The notes: generated from the sequence alone by a model not told the origin. A DNA stretch of 64,000 nucleotides from Candidatus Sericytochromatia bacterium (GCA_018780035.1 JADMKE010000006.1:47961-111960), one strand, 5' to 3'. Shown: positions 25,901 through 34,147, numbered from the stretch's first letter. Numbers and translations are program-made.

Positions 25901-25996
25901 GCCTGTGAGCACAAAAACGGTTTTATCTCTGAAGTCAATTTCAACAGGATTTTTAAATGCCATAAAACCCTGAATGTTTAAAGCGAGAGGTCTCAT
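22916..25996 (-). CDS. sbcC: SbcC/Rad50-type exonuclease ATPase subunit
   Basis: 1026 residues. Walker A TGPTGAGKSSLLDAI is at about 30-44. A long coiled coil of about 650 residues is interrupted by a zinc-hook motif GHSCPVCEQ (Cys pair at about 509/512). The C-terminal half-domain has the ABC signature LSGGESF (about 930) and Walker B SLFIDEGFGTLD. With SbcD it forms the SbcCD/Mre11-Rad50 nuclease that opens hairpins and trims DNA ends. It is the last gene of the operon nurA-herA-sbcD-sbcC; its ATG overlaps the sbcD stop (25993-25996). Confidence 0.96.
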   Translation of the reverse strand: MRPLALNIQGFMAFKNPVEIDFRDKTVFVLTGPTGAGKSSLLDAICFALYGETPRIGSKDIKKLIYQDVENPRQQAQVSFSFRHLETDYRITRQISQSTHRVELETRDSSEAEWQKHTTGSVSEFKNTIPKLLGLDFKAFSRVLLLPQGGFDQFLKQDGPDYRRKVLMGLAQLDVYEKIQQEADLHRKELSQNLTALDGELRGMGEVSTEDLEQLKNTLTHNQEELTLKIKANREAEQAFKSAEALWQLLQNLTLNLAEQEVLEAKQDEINQIKQQLEQGRKLQQLAPELNFLAQGEQKQAKLENQIETLEKQKTIWQQEQAQLQQQEQSLLQDLDKQPAWEAERERLRELKPEVEKSQQLQTQLKGLSEQIKQREMQIQAALKRIKSSEEGLAEGEKTLNTLETQRQSLAVVPERLELLQEALPELKRLQTVELPALLASEKKWKQQVAELVSQQERKQALEESLVKAEEAFKESERALQNAQEYLRKLEVQEQAAILRQTLEPGHSCPVCEQTVHELPPALDTEALSQQTQEVEALRKQQKELEWQWQQYLREQVSILSEERNLNLRVSELEVIFQNQQSHCASMNQALEVQLSVSELPDWQLLKQELDQLRQKSQSIKTLEHQLSELKQKWQQYQQNIELGKQELSLHQQELATRQSEREAVQMTAEACEQKLKQALQVSQDYAQTLDLQLNTLQNRLQKLAVLHKQHQQAVHQLEQQGTRLESELLHTHTAFKSLQTENTTLSKQLSTQVLALGYASLAEARQLLPADATLKDWEEALQKYASQTQSVLREKIRLQEQIAGRSLTQEALLEQQEQLEQIQTHVQTLSRDIAVQENQFTVLQTQLERSHALQAQRSQLKHQLGLYERIYDDLGSRKLPDFLAKRIMERVISSGSEELSLLSNERYRFQLDESEELVILDAWNANEPRSVKTLSGGESFLASLALALALNNYLSTGIQLDSLFIDEGFGTLDPETLEMAAEVIEKLQVGGKCIGVITHIPELAERFESRINIVKSEGGAEVFVT

Positions 25997-27144
25997 TTCT
26001 GTACTGCCTCCCAGAGTTCCGAAAAGGTTTTTTCAAGTTCTTCATTCAAGGGCAAATTTTGAGCCGCGCAATAGGTGCGGTAGACCTCTAAGGGAGCGTC
26101 TAATTTTAAGGACTGGTATTTGGGCGCAGTGTCAGATTTTTGAGGGGCTTGAATTTCAATGCCAAGCAAGTTCTTGCCTAGTTTTTGTCTCAATTCATCA
26201 CTGAGTCCTTTGCGTGGAGCCGCAACTTTTACCCTGAGTTTGAGATAATCGCTTGTGCCTTGCCAGCGTGTATAAATCTCAGGAAGCTCATCTTCGTGGC
26301 AAGATATGAGCTGCAATGCGTGTTTGAGTTTAAGTTGTCTGTATTGAATCTGGGCCTTTTTGCCTGGTTCAAAATCTACGAGATGCACACCTTTATCCAT
26401 GTCATGTTCGCCAAAATCTATTTGATAGGGTGTGCCGCAATACCAAGCTGGAACTGGGCTACCTTTGACTTGTTGGCGTTTGTGAATATGTCCTAAAGCC
26501 ACATAATCAAAGACATCAGGGATTTGCTGCGGCTGAACTGCAAAGGTATCTGAAATCGACAGGGATCGTTCAGAATGCGTAGGTTCAGCTCCATTGAGCA
26601 TCAGATGGGCGCAGAGAATTTGAACACTGTCTGGGTTTAAGGATTGGCTCAATAATTTCATCACACCAGCCACTTTTTCGGCGTAACGGCGGCGTTGATC
26701 AGCTACACTTTCGCTTTCACCCATCAGTCTTACCAATTGCCGTTCGGATGGATAAGGCAAAGACGTGACACAAATTGGCTCTCCTTTGATAATGCTTGTC
26801 CAGGATGCGTTTTTTAGTTTTACCCGATCAAAAACATGAATCGAAGCCAACGACAAAAGCTCCTTCATGCTGCTCCAGAGATGTGTGCTGTCATGATTTC
26901 CGCTAATCACAATGGCTGGGATATTTTGCTTGTGCAAAGCCAAGAAAAATTCATTCAGGCCTTCCATCGCACGGGTGGGTGGGTGATACGTGTCATAAAT
27001 ATCACCAGCAACAAGGAGTAAATCCACTTTGTCTTGTTCAATGATTTCGAGTATCTGTTGCAGGGCGTATTCCAGATCGGGCATGCGGTCTTGTTTATAA
27101 AGGCTTTTGCCAGCATGCCAGTCAGATGTATGCAAAATTCTCAT
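25993..27144 (-). CDS. sbcD: SbcD/Mre11-type exonuclease subunit
   Basis: 383 residues with the calcineurin-like phosphoesterase motifs in order: TSDWHAG (Asp8/His10), LLVAGDIYD, VISGNHDS, CAHLMLNG and ALGHIHKRQ, all metal ligands present. A C-terminal capping domain follows. It provides the Mn-dependent nuclease activity of SbcCD. It begins 12 bp after the herA stop and overlaps sbcC by 4 bp. Confidence 0.96.
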   Translation of the reverse strand: MRILHTSDWHAGKSLYKQDRMPDLEYALQQILEIIEQDKVDLLLVAGDIYDTYHPPTRAMEGLNEFFLALHKQNIPAIVISGNHDSTHLWSSMKELLSLASIHVFDRVKLKNASWTSIIKGEPICVTSLPYPSERQLVRLMGESESVADQRRRYAEKVAGVMKLLSQSLNPDSVQILCAHLMLNGAEPTHSERSLSISDTFAVQPQQIPDVFDYVALGHIHKRQQVKGSPVPAWYCGTPYQIDFGEHDMDKGVHLVDFEPGKKAQIQYRQLKLKHALQLISCHEDELPEIYTRWQGTSDYLKLRVKVAAPRKGLSDELRQKLGKNLLGIEIQAPQKSDTAPKYQSLKLDAPLEVYRTYCAAQNLPLNEELEKTFSELWEAVQK

Positions 27145-27156
27145 TTCAATAACCGC

Positions 27157-28890
27157 CTACAAATCTAAATCTTGGGCTAGTTCTTGTTCGAGTTTACTTA
27201 AGGACGCCCGATCATCTACCTCAGCTGCACGGGTCGCCCAAGCAGGCCAAGGCACATTGACCATCAAAGGAGAACTCAGCTCAGGCTGCTGGATAATCAT
27301 CGAACCAGGTCTCAGAATCATCGCACGTTGTTTGAATGTACCACGCAAATAGTCGTATTCTTTAGCTGAAGCTTCAGCCCCATCTAATCGACCATTGACA
27401 CGAATGGCTGCGTTGCTGACAATGCGTTTCTCAACTTCAGAAGCTGTTTGTTGGGCTCCCAATAGAATTAAGCCCATGCTTCGGCCCCGTTCAGCGATAT
27501 CCAGCAACATTTCTTTGATGGGACTCCAACCACTGCGCGGAGCATAGCGATTGAGTTCATCTAAGACAATAAATACAGGTTGCTTATCGCGATGGGTTGC
27601 TTTGTATTCAAAAATTTGCTTGAGTACTGAACCCACAACGAACATTTGGGCTTTTGCATGGAGCTGATTGATATCTATAACCGTCAATTGACGGGCTTGC
27701 CAATCCACTTTTTGGGCTTCGCGCATATCTGGGCGCACAAAGGCTTTGACATGTTGCACTGAATAATCCAAGCGACGCAGAAAGGCCTTGATTGTGCCGC
27801 CTGCATTGGAGCCAAACCAGTAGCGTTTTCCTCTATTTGCCAATTGGGGATCTGGACATTCGTCGTCTTCAGATTCTTCAAGAATCATCTGTAAATGATT
27901 GTGTAAATCTTGGAGCGATTTTAAAGTCTGGTGATATCCATCAGATGTTGTCAAAACCTGCTTGTCTGCTGTTTCAGATAGTTCAAGTAAGCGCTCACAG
28001 ACCCGATCCAGAACGAAACTTAAATTGCTAGAGGGGTTGTCGTCTTCGTTGAAAAGAAAACGCAATAACCCCTCTTTGGCAATGCGATAGAGGCTCCAGC
28101 CGTAGACTTTAACACCTTCCTGCTTCACAGTAGCGGGTACCATCTCGCCTTTTTCAGATTCACAAGGTGCGTAAAAGGAGACATCTTGAAAGGGCATTGC
28201 TGGCAGTCCCAATTTTTTGTACATAGCTATGTGTTTTTCTTGCAGGCCGTTATTGGGTTGGTCGAGATAGAGCAGGTCTTCTTCTTTGACGTTGAAAATA
28301 ATTGCATGTGCATTGCGCTGTTTGCTTTCCGGAAGAGATGGGGCGTTGAAAATTCCGTGCAATAAAAATAAGGTATAAGAGGTCTTTGTCGCTACCCCTG
28401 AAATACCTGAAATCGAAACGTGGCCACCTTTGGTTCCATCTATGAAATCAAAATTAAACCAAGCTGGTTGACCATTTTGAAGCAGGCCCGCAGGCAGTCG
28501 ATGTTTCATCTGGCTAAAGAACAGAGCATCATCAAAAGCTTCACCGCTGGCGCGATAAACCGACAGACCTGGATGGGGAGGAGTGTAAATTTCAGGTTCT
28601 ATACGCGTGATTGTGACATGTGCCAGATAAGACAAGCTATACGGCAACATGCCCTCAGATACCCGAATACTGTCACTGTGAAAGTTTATGCCTTCTAAGG
28701 TTTTTTCAACCCGATCCACGAGCCCGTAATAGGCAATTTGTTCACCTGTTTCTGGGTTGCTTGCAAGAATTTGAACGACATCGTCGAGTTGAACACAGGC
28801 CACTTCTTCAATACCCACCCAGCATTCAAGTGGGGTAGAGTCCTTTGTCCCTACCACGATTCCAATTTTTTTTCCTGTTTCGTTTGTCAT
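27157..28890 (-). CDS. herA: HerA-like DNA translocase ATPase
   Basis: 577 residues. An N-terminal HAS-barrel-like beta region (about 1-100) precedes a FtsK/HerA RecA-like ATPase. Walker B PVFIVLDELNRYAP lies near residue 452, and an arginine-finger-like segment follows. The P-loop is unusual: GISGVATKTS (162-171), with Thr in place of the Gly before the catalytic Lys169. HerA forms a hexameric ring that pumps DNA into the NurA nuclease. The start overlaps the nurA stop by 4 bp (28887-28890), as expected for a complex made together. Identity rests on the NurA/SbcCD neighbours as well as on the motifs. Confidence 0.85.
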   Translation of the reverse strand: MTNETGKKIGIVVGTKDSTPLECWVGIEEVACVQLDDVVQILASNPETGEQIAYYGLVDRVEKTLEGINFHSDSIRVSEGMLPYSLSYLAHVTITRIEPEIYTPPHPGLSVYRASGEAFDDALFFSQMKHRLPAGLLQNGQPAWFNFDFIDGTKGGHVSISGISGVATKTSYTLFLLHGIFNAPSLPESKQRNAHAIIFNVKEEDLLYLDQPNNGLQEKHIAMYKKLGLPAMPFQDVSFYAPCESEKGEMVPATVKQEGVKVYGWSLYRIAKEGLLRFLFNEDDNPSSNLSFVLDRVCERLLELSETADKQVLTTSDGYHQTLKSLQDLHNHLQMILEESEDDECPDPQLANRGKRYWFGSNAGGTIKAFLRRLDYSVQHVKAFVRPDMREAQKVDWQARQLTVIDINQLHAKAQMFVVGSVLKQIFEYKATHRDKQPVFIVLDELNRYAPRSGWSPIKEMLLDIAERGRSMGLILLGAQQTASEVEKRIVSNAAIRVNGRLDGAEASAKEYDYLRGTFKQRAMILRPGSMIIQQPELSSPLMVNVPWPAWATRAAEVDDRASLSKLEQELAQDLDL

Positions 28891-29936
28891 GATGCCTCTC
28901 CCGTATGAATCTGGTATAAAAATGCGTCTAAGCGGCGTTGCAGTAAAGTGGGGTCACCAATCAGATTTTTGAGTTGCTGCTCCAAAGTATGAATCGGCAG
29001 CAAATTTTGAGGCGAGCGTGCATCCTTGAATTTTTCTATTACTAGCAAGGGTAATACCCGACAAAGTTGATCTGCTAATTCCTGAATCTCTTTCAAATGC
29101 GCTTTGGGTTGATTGCTGAGTACTTCTAATCTGACCAATCCAGTCAGTGAGTGATCAATCGGCCTTGGCGCAGATAAGCGCATATACCAGCTGACTTGCC
29201 GTTCTCCCAATAAAAACAAAGGTGTTCTTTCTCCTGCTGCCAGTAAACTGAGCACATTTTGTTGTTTGGGAGGCAAATATTGAGTGTGGAGTGTCTTGAT
29301 ATAACCTACCACCCATTTGCGTGGTTCAACAGAATATTTAGGCAATGGCCCATCTACAAGCAAAGTCCCCTTACCCAGTTTTGACTGAAGCGAAAATACG
29401 AGATGTTTTTCGCGTTCTCGCATAGCTTGAGTCAAAGCCTGAACCGGAGCTGCTGTTGAATTGCTGTTTTGAAACTCCCGGATATACATGGGATTGAAGG
29501 GGTGAGGGATACCTGCAATTGTGGTTCCTTCACCCAAATCAACCGGAAGATCTCCCAAGAGAGCATAGCGGTTGACTTCCGCTCCTATCAGAGCATCATG
29601 CATTGACAAACGCTGACCGGGTTGCACTTTTAAAGCACCCACAACGGCAGTACCCAAACCACTGAAACGGTATTCACCCTCATGCTCAAAGAGCAGGCGC
29701 ATATGCATACGTTGAACCCCATCGATCACAAAAAACGGTTCCAATGCTCTCAATGCATTTTCGGAAGAAATTTTAGAATTAATGGGGCTCCATTCATCTC
29801 TATCAATTTCAAAACCAATGTCAATATCTTCTACTTTGCTTGGTTTAAAGCTATCCAGTTGAACAGCACTGTCATATTCCATGCTCCAAGCATCACAGCG
29901 AATTCTGTACTGCTGAATCAAATCACGAAGATGCAT
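28887..29936 (-). CDS. nurA: NurA-like nuclease
   Basis: 349 residues. Conserved NurA features are visible: acidic FFVIDGVQRMHMRLL (Asp72), LLVDGPLPK (Asp195) and VVGYIKTLHTQYL (Lys214), i.e. the RNase H-like core with two metal-binding aspartates and the Lys region. NurA is a 5'-3' exonuclease/endonuclease working in a ring with HerA at double-strand breaks. It is the first gene of the four-gene operon. ATG 29936 follows a GAGGAAGAGG purine stretch. Similarity is weak outside the motifs, so the name is likely rather than certain. Confidence 0.78.
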   Translation of the reverse strand: MHLRDLIQQYRIRCDAWSMEYDSAVQLDSFKPSKVEDIDIGFEIDRDEWSPINSKISSENALRALEPFFVIDGVQRMHMRLLFEHEGEYRFSGLGTAVVGALKVQPGQRLSMHDALIGAEVNRYALLGDLPVDLGEGTTIAGIPHPFNPMYIREFQNSNSTAAPVQALTQAMREREKHLVFSLQSKLGKGTLLVDGPLPKYSVEPRKWVVGYIKTLHTQYLPPKQQNVLSLLAAGERTPLFLLGERQVSWYMRLSAPRPIDHSLTGLVRLEVLSNQPKAHLKEIQELADQLCRVLPLLVIEKFKDARSPQNLLPIHTLEQQLKNLIGDPTLLQRRLDAFLYQIHTGEAS

Positions 29937-29979
29937 TTAAACCTCTTCCTCAGAATGAGTACTGAAAGTAATGATTGCA

Positions 29980-30016
29980 AAAGTATTTCACATTCCCCAC
30001 CTGTTCAATGAATGTG
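29980..30016 (-). promoter_or_regulatory. Promoter and dyad operator of the nurA-herA-sbcDC operon
   Basis: On the minus strand, TTGAAC (30008-30003), a 17-bp spacer and TACTTT (29985-29980) lie 44 bp upstream of the nurA ATG. An inverted repeat CACATTC (29989-29995)/GAATGTG (30010-30016) with a 14-bp centre flanks the -35 box and covers most of the spacer, as a repressor site would. The remaining bases up to 30161 show nothing clear. Confidence 0.5.
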
Positions 30017-30161
30017 ATCTTGTGATGGCGTATTCTTTCACAAAATACATCGATAGGCAAGAATGACTTCTACCCGATTTAGTGGAGAAGGTCCGTTTAT
30101 AAATTGAAAAATCAAGCCGGATATAGATCCAAAATTTCCCAGCTTTGTTGATGAGGCCGCT

Positions 30162-30548
30162 TTAGCCCTCTCGCGCCAGCCCCGCCTGCCAGAGCCCGGC
30201 CCCCGTGGGTTGGTAGCTGCTGTCGAGCCAGCCCGCGGCAATCAATTGGCGGCTCAAGGCACCCGCTTCGGCCTCTGAACATTCCAGCAGGTGGCTTACA
30301 ACCGGCTCCCAGCTCTCACTTTCGGGCCAAATCGTGTCGTAAAGCTCACGAATCAGCAGTACCAACATGCGCCAGGATTCTTCCAAAAGGGTTTGGGCAA
30401 TTTCTTCGGCGTTTTGCCCCTGGGCGCGGGCGGCTTCTTCACTGCGCCAAACCTGATCGGCCACCAAGGCGTTGAGCAAATTGTCGACGGCATCTGCGCC
30501 TGAACTGATCTCTTGCTCGGCGGGATTCTCATCTGGGGGCTGCGACAT
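30162..30548 (-). CDS. Hypothetical protein, about 128 residues
   Basis: No family recognised. The protein is acidic and helical, with a disordered, Glu/Pro-rich N terminus (MSQPPDENPAEQEISS) and hydrophobic amphipathic helices (LLEESWRMLVLLIRELYD, VVSHLLECSEAEAGALS). There is no signal or membrane segment. ATG 30548 was chosen over the in-frame upstream start at 30593, which would add a basic, unlikely leader. GC-rich codon use marks the return to normal chromosome after the AT-rich island. It follows the glycosyltransferase gene by 49 bp and may share its transcript. Confidence 0.7.
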   Translation of the reverse strand: MSQPPDENPAEQEISSGADAVDNLLNALVADQVWRSEEAARAQGQNAEEIAQTLLEESWRMLVLLIRELYDTIWPESESWEPVVSHLLECSEAEAGALSRQLIAAGWLDSSYQPTGAGLWQAGLAREG

Positions 30549-30597
30549 GGCTGACTCATTTCTTTTAAAGCAGGAATAGCCCCATTCTAACAAGATT

Positions 30598-32577
30598 TTA
30601 AGCGCTTGGCAGCAGGTGCTTTTGCGCCAGGCTCAGCAAGTGTTGCTCCAACTCTCTGAGCAAGAGATCGGCCTGGGTGAAGGGCGCAGCCTCACAGGCC
30701 CGGCGCAGGCTTTTGCGGTCTTCAAGTCCCCAGGGGGTCTGCAGCAATTCGCTTGCTTTGGCCTCGAAAGTGGCTGCAGAAGCGGCACTCCATTCGGGGT
30801 GCCCCACCTGGCTCAACAAGCTCAGTCCCCCTTGCATCGGGCCCTGCAAATTGAGCAGGGGAACGCCCATCCAGAGCGCTTCTGCGCTGGTCAGGCCGCC
30901 GTGATAGGGAAAGGGATCCAAGGCCAGACTGAGCTGATTGTAAAAAGCCAGGTAGTCCAAATAACCTGAGGCCCCCTCAAAGTTTAATCTCTCCGGATTG
31001 ATGCCCCATTGCGCAAAGCGTTGGCGAAACAGGGCTTGGGTGTCTGGGCTGGCAAAACAGCGGTGTTTGAGCCACAATTGCGCCTCTGGGTGCTTGTTTA
31101 AAAGCTGGGCCCAGAGCCTGCAAATCTCAACTGAAAGCCGCCCTGGGTGGTGAGCACAGCCCAGTTTGACCGTGCCTTGGAATGTGTGCTGAGGCGTATT
31201 GAGGGGAGCACTCAGGGGAAGAGCTTCCTGTGGGGGGAACCAAAACAGCCAAGAACTCAGCCGCAGGGGCTTTTCGCCCTGATCTAAATCTAAAGGCAGA
31301 TCGGTGTCCGTTTTGGCTGGGCTGCAAATTGCGTCTGTCAATTGGTAGTCACATTCAGGCAGACCTGTGCTGCCGTTAAAACACAGGCCGCTGATCTGAA
31401 TGGGGGCAGCGCGGTAATAAAAAACGGGCAGCAGGTGCAAAGAGGTATGCCCACTGGCATCGATCAAGATATCTATCTGGTCGTTTTGAATCCCTGCTGC
31501 GATTTGGCGCGGCGTCTGCTCGTGTACATTGCGCCAGTGCACACCGCTGGCCTGTAAACGTTTGCTGGCTGTGTCGCTGCGGGTTTGACCGGCATAGGCA
31601 TAAACTTCAAATTGGGCCCGATCATGCCCTGCAAACAGGCGCGTGATCAGTGGGTAAATCGAGTGGCTGCCAAAATCGGGGGCGAGATACCCCAGCCGCA
31701 GGCGGGACTGGGTGCTGCGGGCGATTGGTAAGGGGCCAAGGGGGGCCAAAGGTGCGTCAGAGGGGCGGTATTTGTTTGCCCAGAGCGCTTTTTCGGCCGC
31801 TAAGTGCGGGTCGCCCAAGCTGGTCAAACAGAGCAGGTATTGCGAATGCAAACGCGCGCCCAGCAGCAAAGCCGGCCCTTTTTCGCTGTTGTCTGGGCTC
31901 TCTGGGCGCGTTTGCGCCAGCAGAGATTTGAGCAGTGCTGCCGCTTCAGCCGTTTGGCCCAGATTTTTGAGCACTTCAGCTTGGCGCTGGGCGATTTCAG
32001 GCTGCTTTGTGTGGGGGTGGTAAAGTGTGAGGGCCTTGAGATAGTCTCCTGCTTGCTCGTACAGGCCGCCCAATAATTGGACTTTAAGCAAACTCGGGGT
32101 CTGTGAGAGGGAGATGCTTTTTTCGAGTAGGCTGGTTGCCGCCGAACTGTGTTGGGCCGCCAAAAGCGCGTGGACCCACGCTTGTAGCCAGAAGTCGGGC
32201 ATCGATGCGGCTTGGTCGGATTGCAGCCAAGTGGGGGGCGATATTTGGCGGCTGTTCTCCCAGCGGGCCAAGTTTATCCAGGCCTGAGCCGCGAGCGGAT
32301 ACCTGGTTTTTTGGGCTTTTTGCTCAGCTTCTAAGGCGACTGGGTACCGTCCCTGTTGCAGGGCATAAGCTGCTGCCCCTGCCCAGATCAAGCCGCGATC
32401 CAGGCCCTGAAAATCTTGGGCCAAACAGGCATCCAAAGCCGTCAAAGCCAAAGGAGAGGGCAATTGGGCCAGAATCGCCTGGCAGAGTGCCGCGCGCTGA
32501 TGGCGGTCGGGCTCCCTGGCCAGGGCCTGTAATTGGGCTTTCCAGGGTGGAAGCATCTGCTCAGAACCTGCGTTCAT
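30598..32577 (-). CDS. SPINDLY/OGT-like TPR glycosyltransferase (GT41 type)
   Basis: 659 residues. The N-terminal half (about 1-270) is built from helical TPR-like repeats. The C-terminal half has GT41 motifs: LRLGYLAPDFGSHSIYPL, DILIDASGHTSLHLLPVFYYRAAPIQIS, a CDYQLTD region, and AYN-type LDPFPYHGGLTSAEALWMGVPLL. Such enzymes transfer GlcNAc or related sugars to Ser/Thr of proteins. The likely protein substrate in this neighbourhood is the Ser/Thr/Asn-rich giant flagellin at 34229-39595; this link is inferred from proximity alone. The ATG at 32577 gives a full-length protein. Confidence 0.85.
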   Translation of the reverse strand: MNAGSEQMLPPWKAQLQALAREPDRHQRAALCQAILAQLPSPLALTALDACLAQDFQGLDRGLIWAGAAAYALQQGRYPVALEAEQKAQKTRYPLAAQAWINLARWENSRQISPPTWLQSDQAASMPDFWLQAWVHALLAAQHSSAATSLLEKSISLSQTPSLLKVQLLGGLYEQAGDYLKALTLYHPHTKQPEIAQRQAEVLKNLGQTAEAAALLKSLLAQTRPESPDNSEKGPALLLGARLHSQYLLCLTSLGDPHLAAEKALWANKYRPSDAPLAPLGPLPIARSTQSRLRLGYLAPDFGSHSIYPLITRLFAGHDRAQFEVYAYAGQTRSDTASKRLQASGVHWRNVHEQTPRQIAAGIQNDQIDILIDASGHTSLHLLPVFYYRAAPIQISGLCFNGSTGLPECDYQLTDAICSPAKTDTDLPLDLDQGEKPLRLSSWLFWFPPQEALPLSAPLNTPQHTFQGTVKLGCAHHPGRLSVEICRLWAQLLNKHPEAQLWLKHRCFASPDTQALFRQRFAQWGINPERLNFEGASGYLDYLAFYNQLSLALDPFPYHGGLTSAEALWMGVPLLNLQGPMQGGLSLLSQVGHPEWSAASAATFEAKASELLQTPWGLEDRKSLRRACEAAPFTQADLLLRELEQHLLSLAQKHLLPSA

Positions 32578-32608
32578 GGCCCAGTATTCATAAACAAGTA
32601 TTCAGGGC

Positions 32609-32947
32609 TCAGATCGCAATCGTCTGCAGCACATTGAGCTGAAAGTCGGGCCCCACTTCGGTATACGAGATCACCGGTACCCGAGGGAAGCGCTTTTCGA
32701 TCAGGCGGTGCAAATGGCGGCGAATGCGGCCATCGACCAGCAGGGCTGTGCGGTGATAGCCCTCTTGCCAGCAGTATTGCACGGCCTGTTCGAGTTGGTC
32801 CAAAAAGAGCTGCTGCAACTGGGGGGCGAGTTTGAGTTCGACCCCCAGCGGGGTTTCCACCAGGGCAGATCCCAATTGGCTTTCCAGACCGGCCTCAAGC
32901 ACAATCACATTGAGGGGCTGTTTTTCAGAAAAGGGATCTCCCTGCAT
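32609..32947 (-). CDS. Stand-alone FlhA C-terminal domain-like protein
   Basis: 112 residues resembling only the very C-terminal (cytosolic) end of the flagellar export component FlhA: VETPLGVELKLAPQLQQLF, ALLVDGRIRRHLHRLIEKRF and PRVPVISYTEVGPDFQLNV. The roughly 580 residues of membrane domain and the other cytosolic subdomains are absent. The upstream sequence is an intact thiolase gene ending 6 bp before, so this is not a simple truncation by the window edge. No ribosome-binding site is seen, which suggests translation coupled to the thiolase. It could be a regulator of export-substrate docking, or a relic. Confidence 0.7.
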   Translation of the reverse strand: MQGDPFSEKQPLNVIVLEAGLESQLGSALVETPLGVELKLAPQLQQLFLDQLEQAVQYCWQEGYHRTALLVDGRIRRHLHRLIEKRFPRVPVISYTEVGPDFQLNVLQTIAI

Positions 32948-32953
32948 GGCTGA

Positions 32954-34147
32954 TTAAAGGGTCAGGTTTTCGATGATGATCGCATCACCCTGGGCCGAGC
33001 CGCTGCAAATGCCAGCAGCGCCGTAACGCAGGCCTTTTGCGATCAGCTCATAAGCCAAGGTGGTGATCAGACGTCCCCCACTGGCTCCAATCGGATGACC
33101 CAGCGCAATCGCGCCGCCGTTGACATTGACCTTGTCGGGATCGATCCCCAAAATTTGGGTGCTGAGCAGGGCCACCGAAGCAAAGGCCTCGTTGATCTCG
33201 ATCCGGTCGAGTTGGGCCACTTCCAGTCCGGCTTTTTTCAGGGCAACCTGAATCGCATGGCCGGGCACGGTGGCCAGATAGGGATAGTCTTCGGCCACTT
33301 CGCCATAGGCCACAATCCGGGCCAAGGGTTTGAGACCCAGAGCATCGGCCTTGGCGCGCGACATCACCAGCAGGGCAGAGGCGCCGTCGTTGATACCGGG
33401 GGCGTTGCCCGCTGTCACGGTACCACTGGCGTCAAACACAGGTTTGAGTTTGGCCAGCTTTTCCAGGGTGGTATCTGGGCGAATTGATTCATCTTGGTGA
33501 ATGCTTAGGGGGTCACCTTTTTTCTGGGGAATGAGCACAGGGGCGATCTCTTGGGCGAAACGGCCTGCGCTGGTGGCGGCGTGGGCCCGTTCGTGGCTGC
33601 GCAGCGACCACTCATCTTGGGCCTCGCGCGAAATCTTGTATTCTGCGGCCACGGTTGAGCCGTGGATGCCCATATGCACATTGTGAAAGGCACACCACAG
33701 GCCATCGTGAATCATCGAATCCACCAATTGGGCATCACCCATGCGGGCGCCCCAGCGGGCTTTGGGCATCAGATAAGGGGTATTGCTCATGCTCTCCATG
33801 CCCCCAGCGATCACAATTTCACTGTCTCCAGCGCGGATCGCTTGAGCTGCCAGGCCCACGGCTTTCATGCCTGAGGCACAGACCTTGTTGACGGTCAGGG
33901 ATTTGACCTGCACACCCAGTCCGGCTTTGGCTGCGGCTTGGCGTGAGGGAATCTGGCCCACGCCAGCATTGACAACAATGCCCATAATCACTTCGTCGAT
34001 ATTTTCACTGCTGATTTCAGGGGTTTCACTGAGCAGGGCCTTGATCACGTGAGCACCGAGTTCTACGGCACTGAATCCGGCCAGCCCACCGCCAAATTTG
34101 CCAAAAGGGCTGCGTTTGGCTTTGACAATCACCACTTCTTGGGGCAT
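32954..34147 (-). CDS. Acetyl-CoA acetyltransferase (thiolase)
   Basis: 397 residues, the usual length. The active-site Cys is in VNKVCASGMKAVGLAAQ (about 89), the His motif in NEAFAS and GGAIALGHPIGASG, and the second Cys in GICSGSAQGDA. It condenses two acetyl-CoA (or cleaves acetoacetyl-CoA), feeding PHA, ketone or isoprenoid routes; a phasin-like gene lies elsewhere in the window (62649). AGAGG precedes the ATG at 34147 by 9 nt. The neighbours are flagellar, so its place here looks incidental. Confidence 0.95.
   Translation of the reverse strand: MPQEVVIVKAKRSPFGKFGGGLAGFSAVELGAHVIKALLSETPEISSENIDEVIMGIVVNAGVGQIPSRQAAAKAGLGVQVKSLTVNKVCASGMKAVGLAAQAIRAGDSEIVIAGGMESMSNTPYLMPKARWGARMGDAQLVDSMIHDGLWCAFHNVHMGIHGSTVAAEYKISREAQDEWSLRSHERAHAATSAGRFAQEIAPVLIPQKKGDPLSIHQDESIRPDTTLEKLAKLKPVFDASGTVTAGNAPGINDGASALLVMSRAKADALGLKPLARIVAYGEVAEDYPYLATVPGHAIQVALKKAGLEVAQLDRIEINEAFASVALLSTQILGIDPDKVNVNGGAIALGHPIGASGGRLITTLAYELIAKGLRYGAAGICSGSAQGDAIIIENLTL

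Noticed and set aside
30038..30241. A 67-codon minus-strand reading frame
   Set aside because: Arg/Gly/Ser-rich shadow of the 30162 gene in another frame, without a ribosome-binding site.
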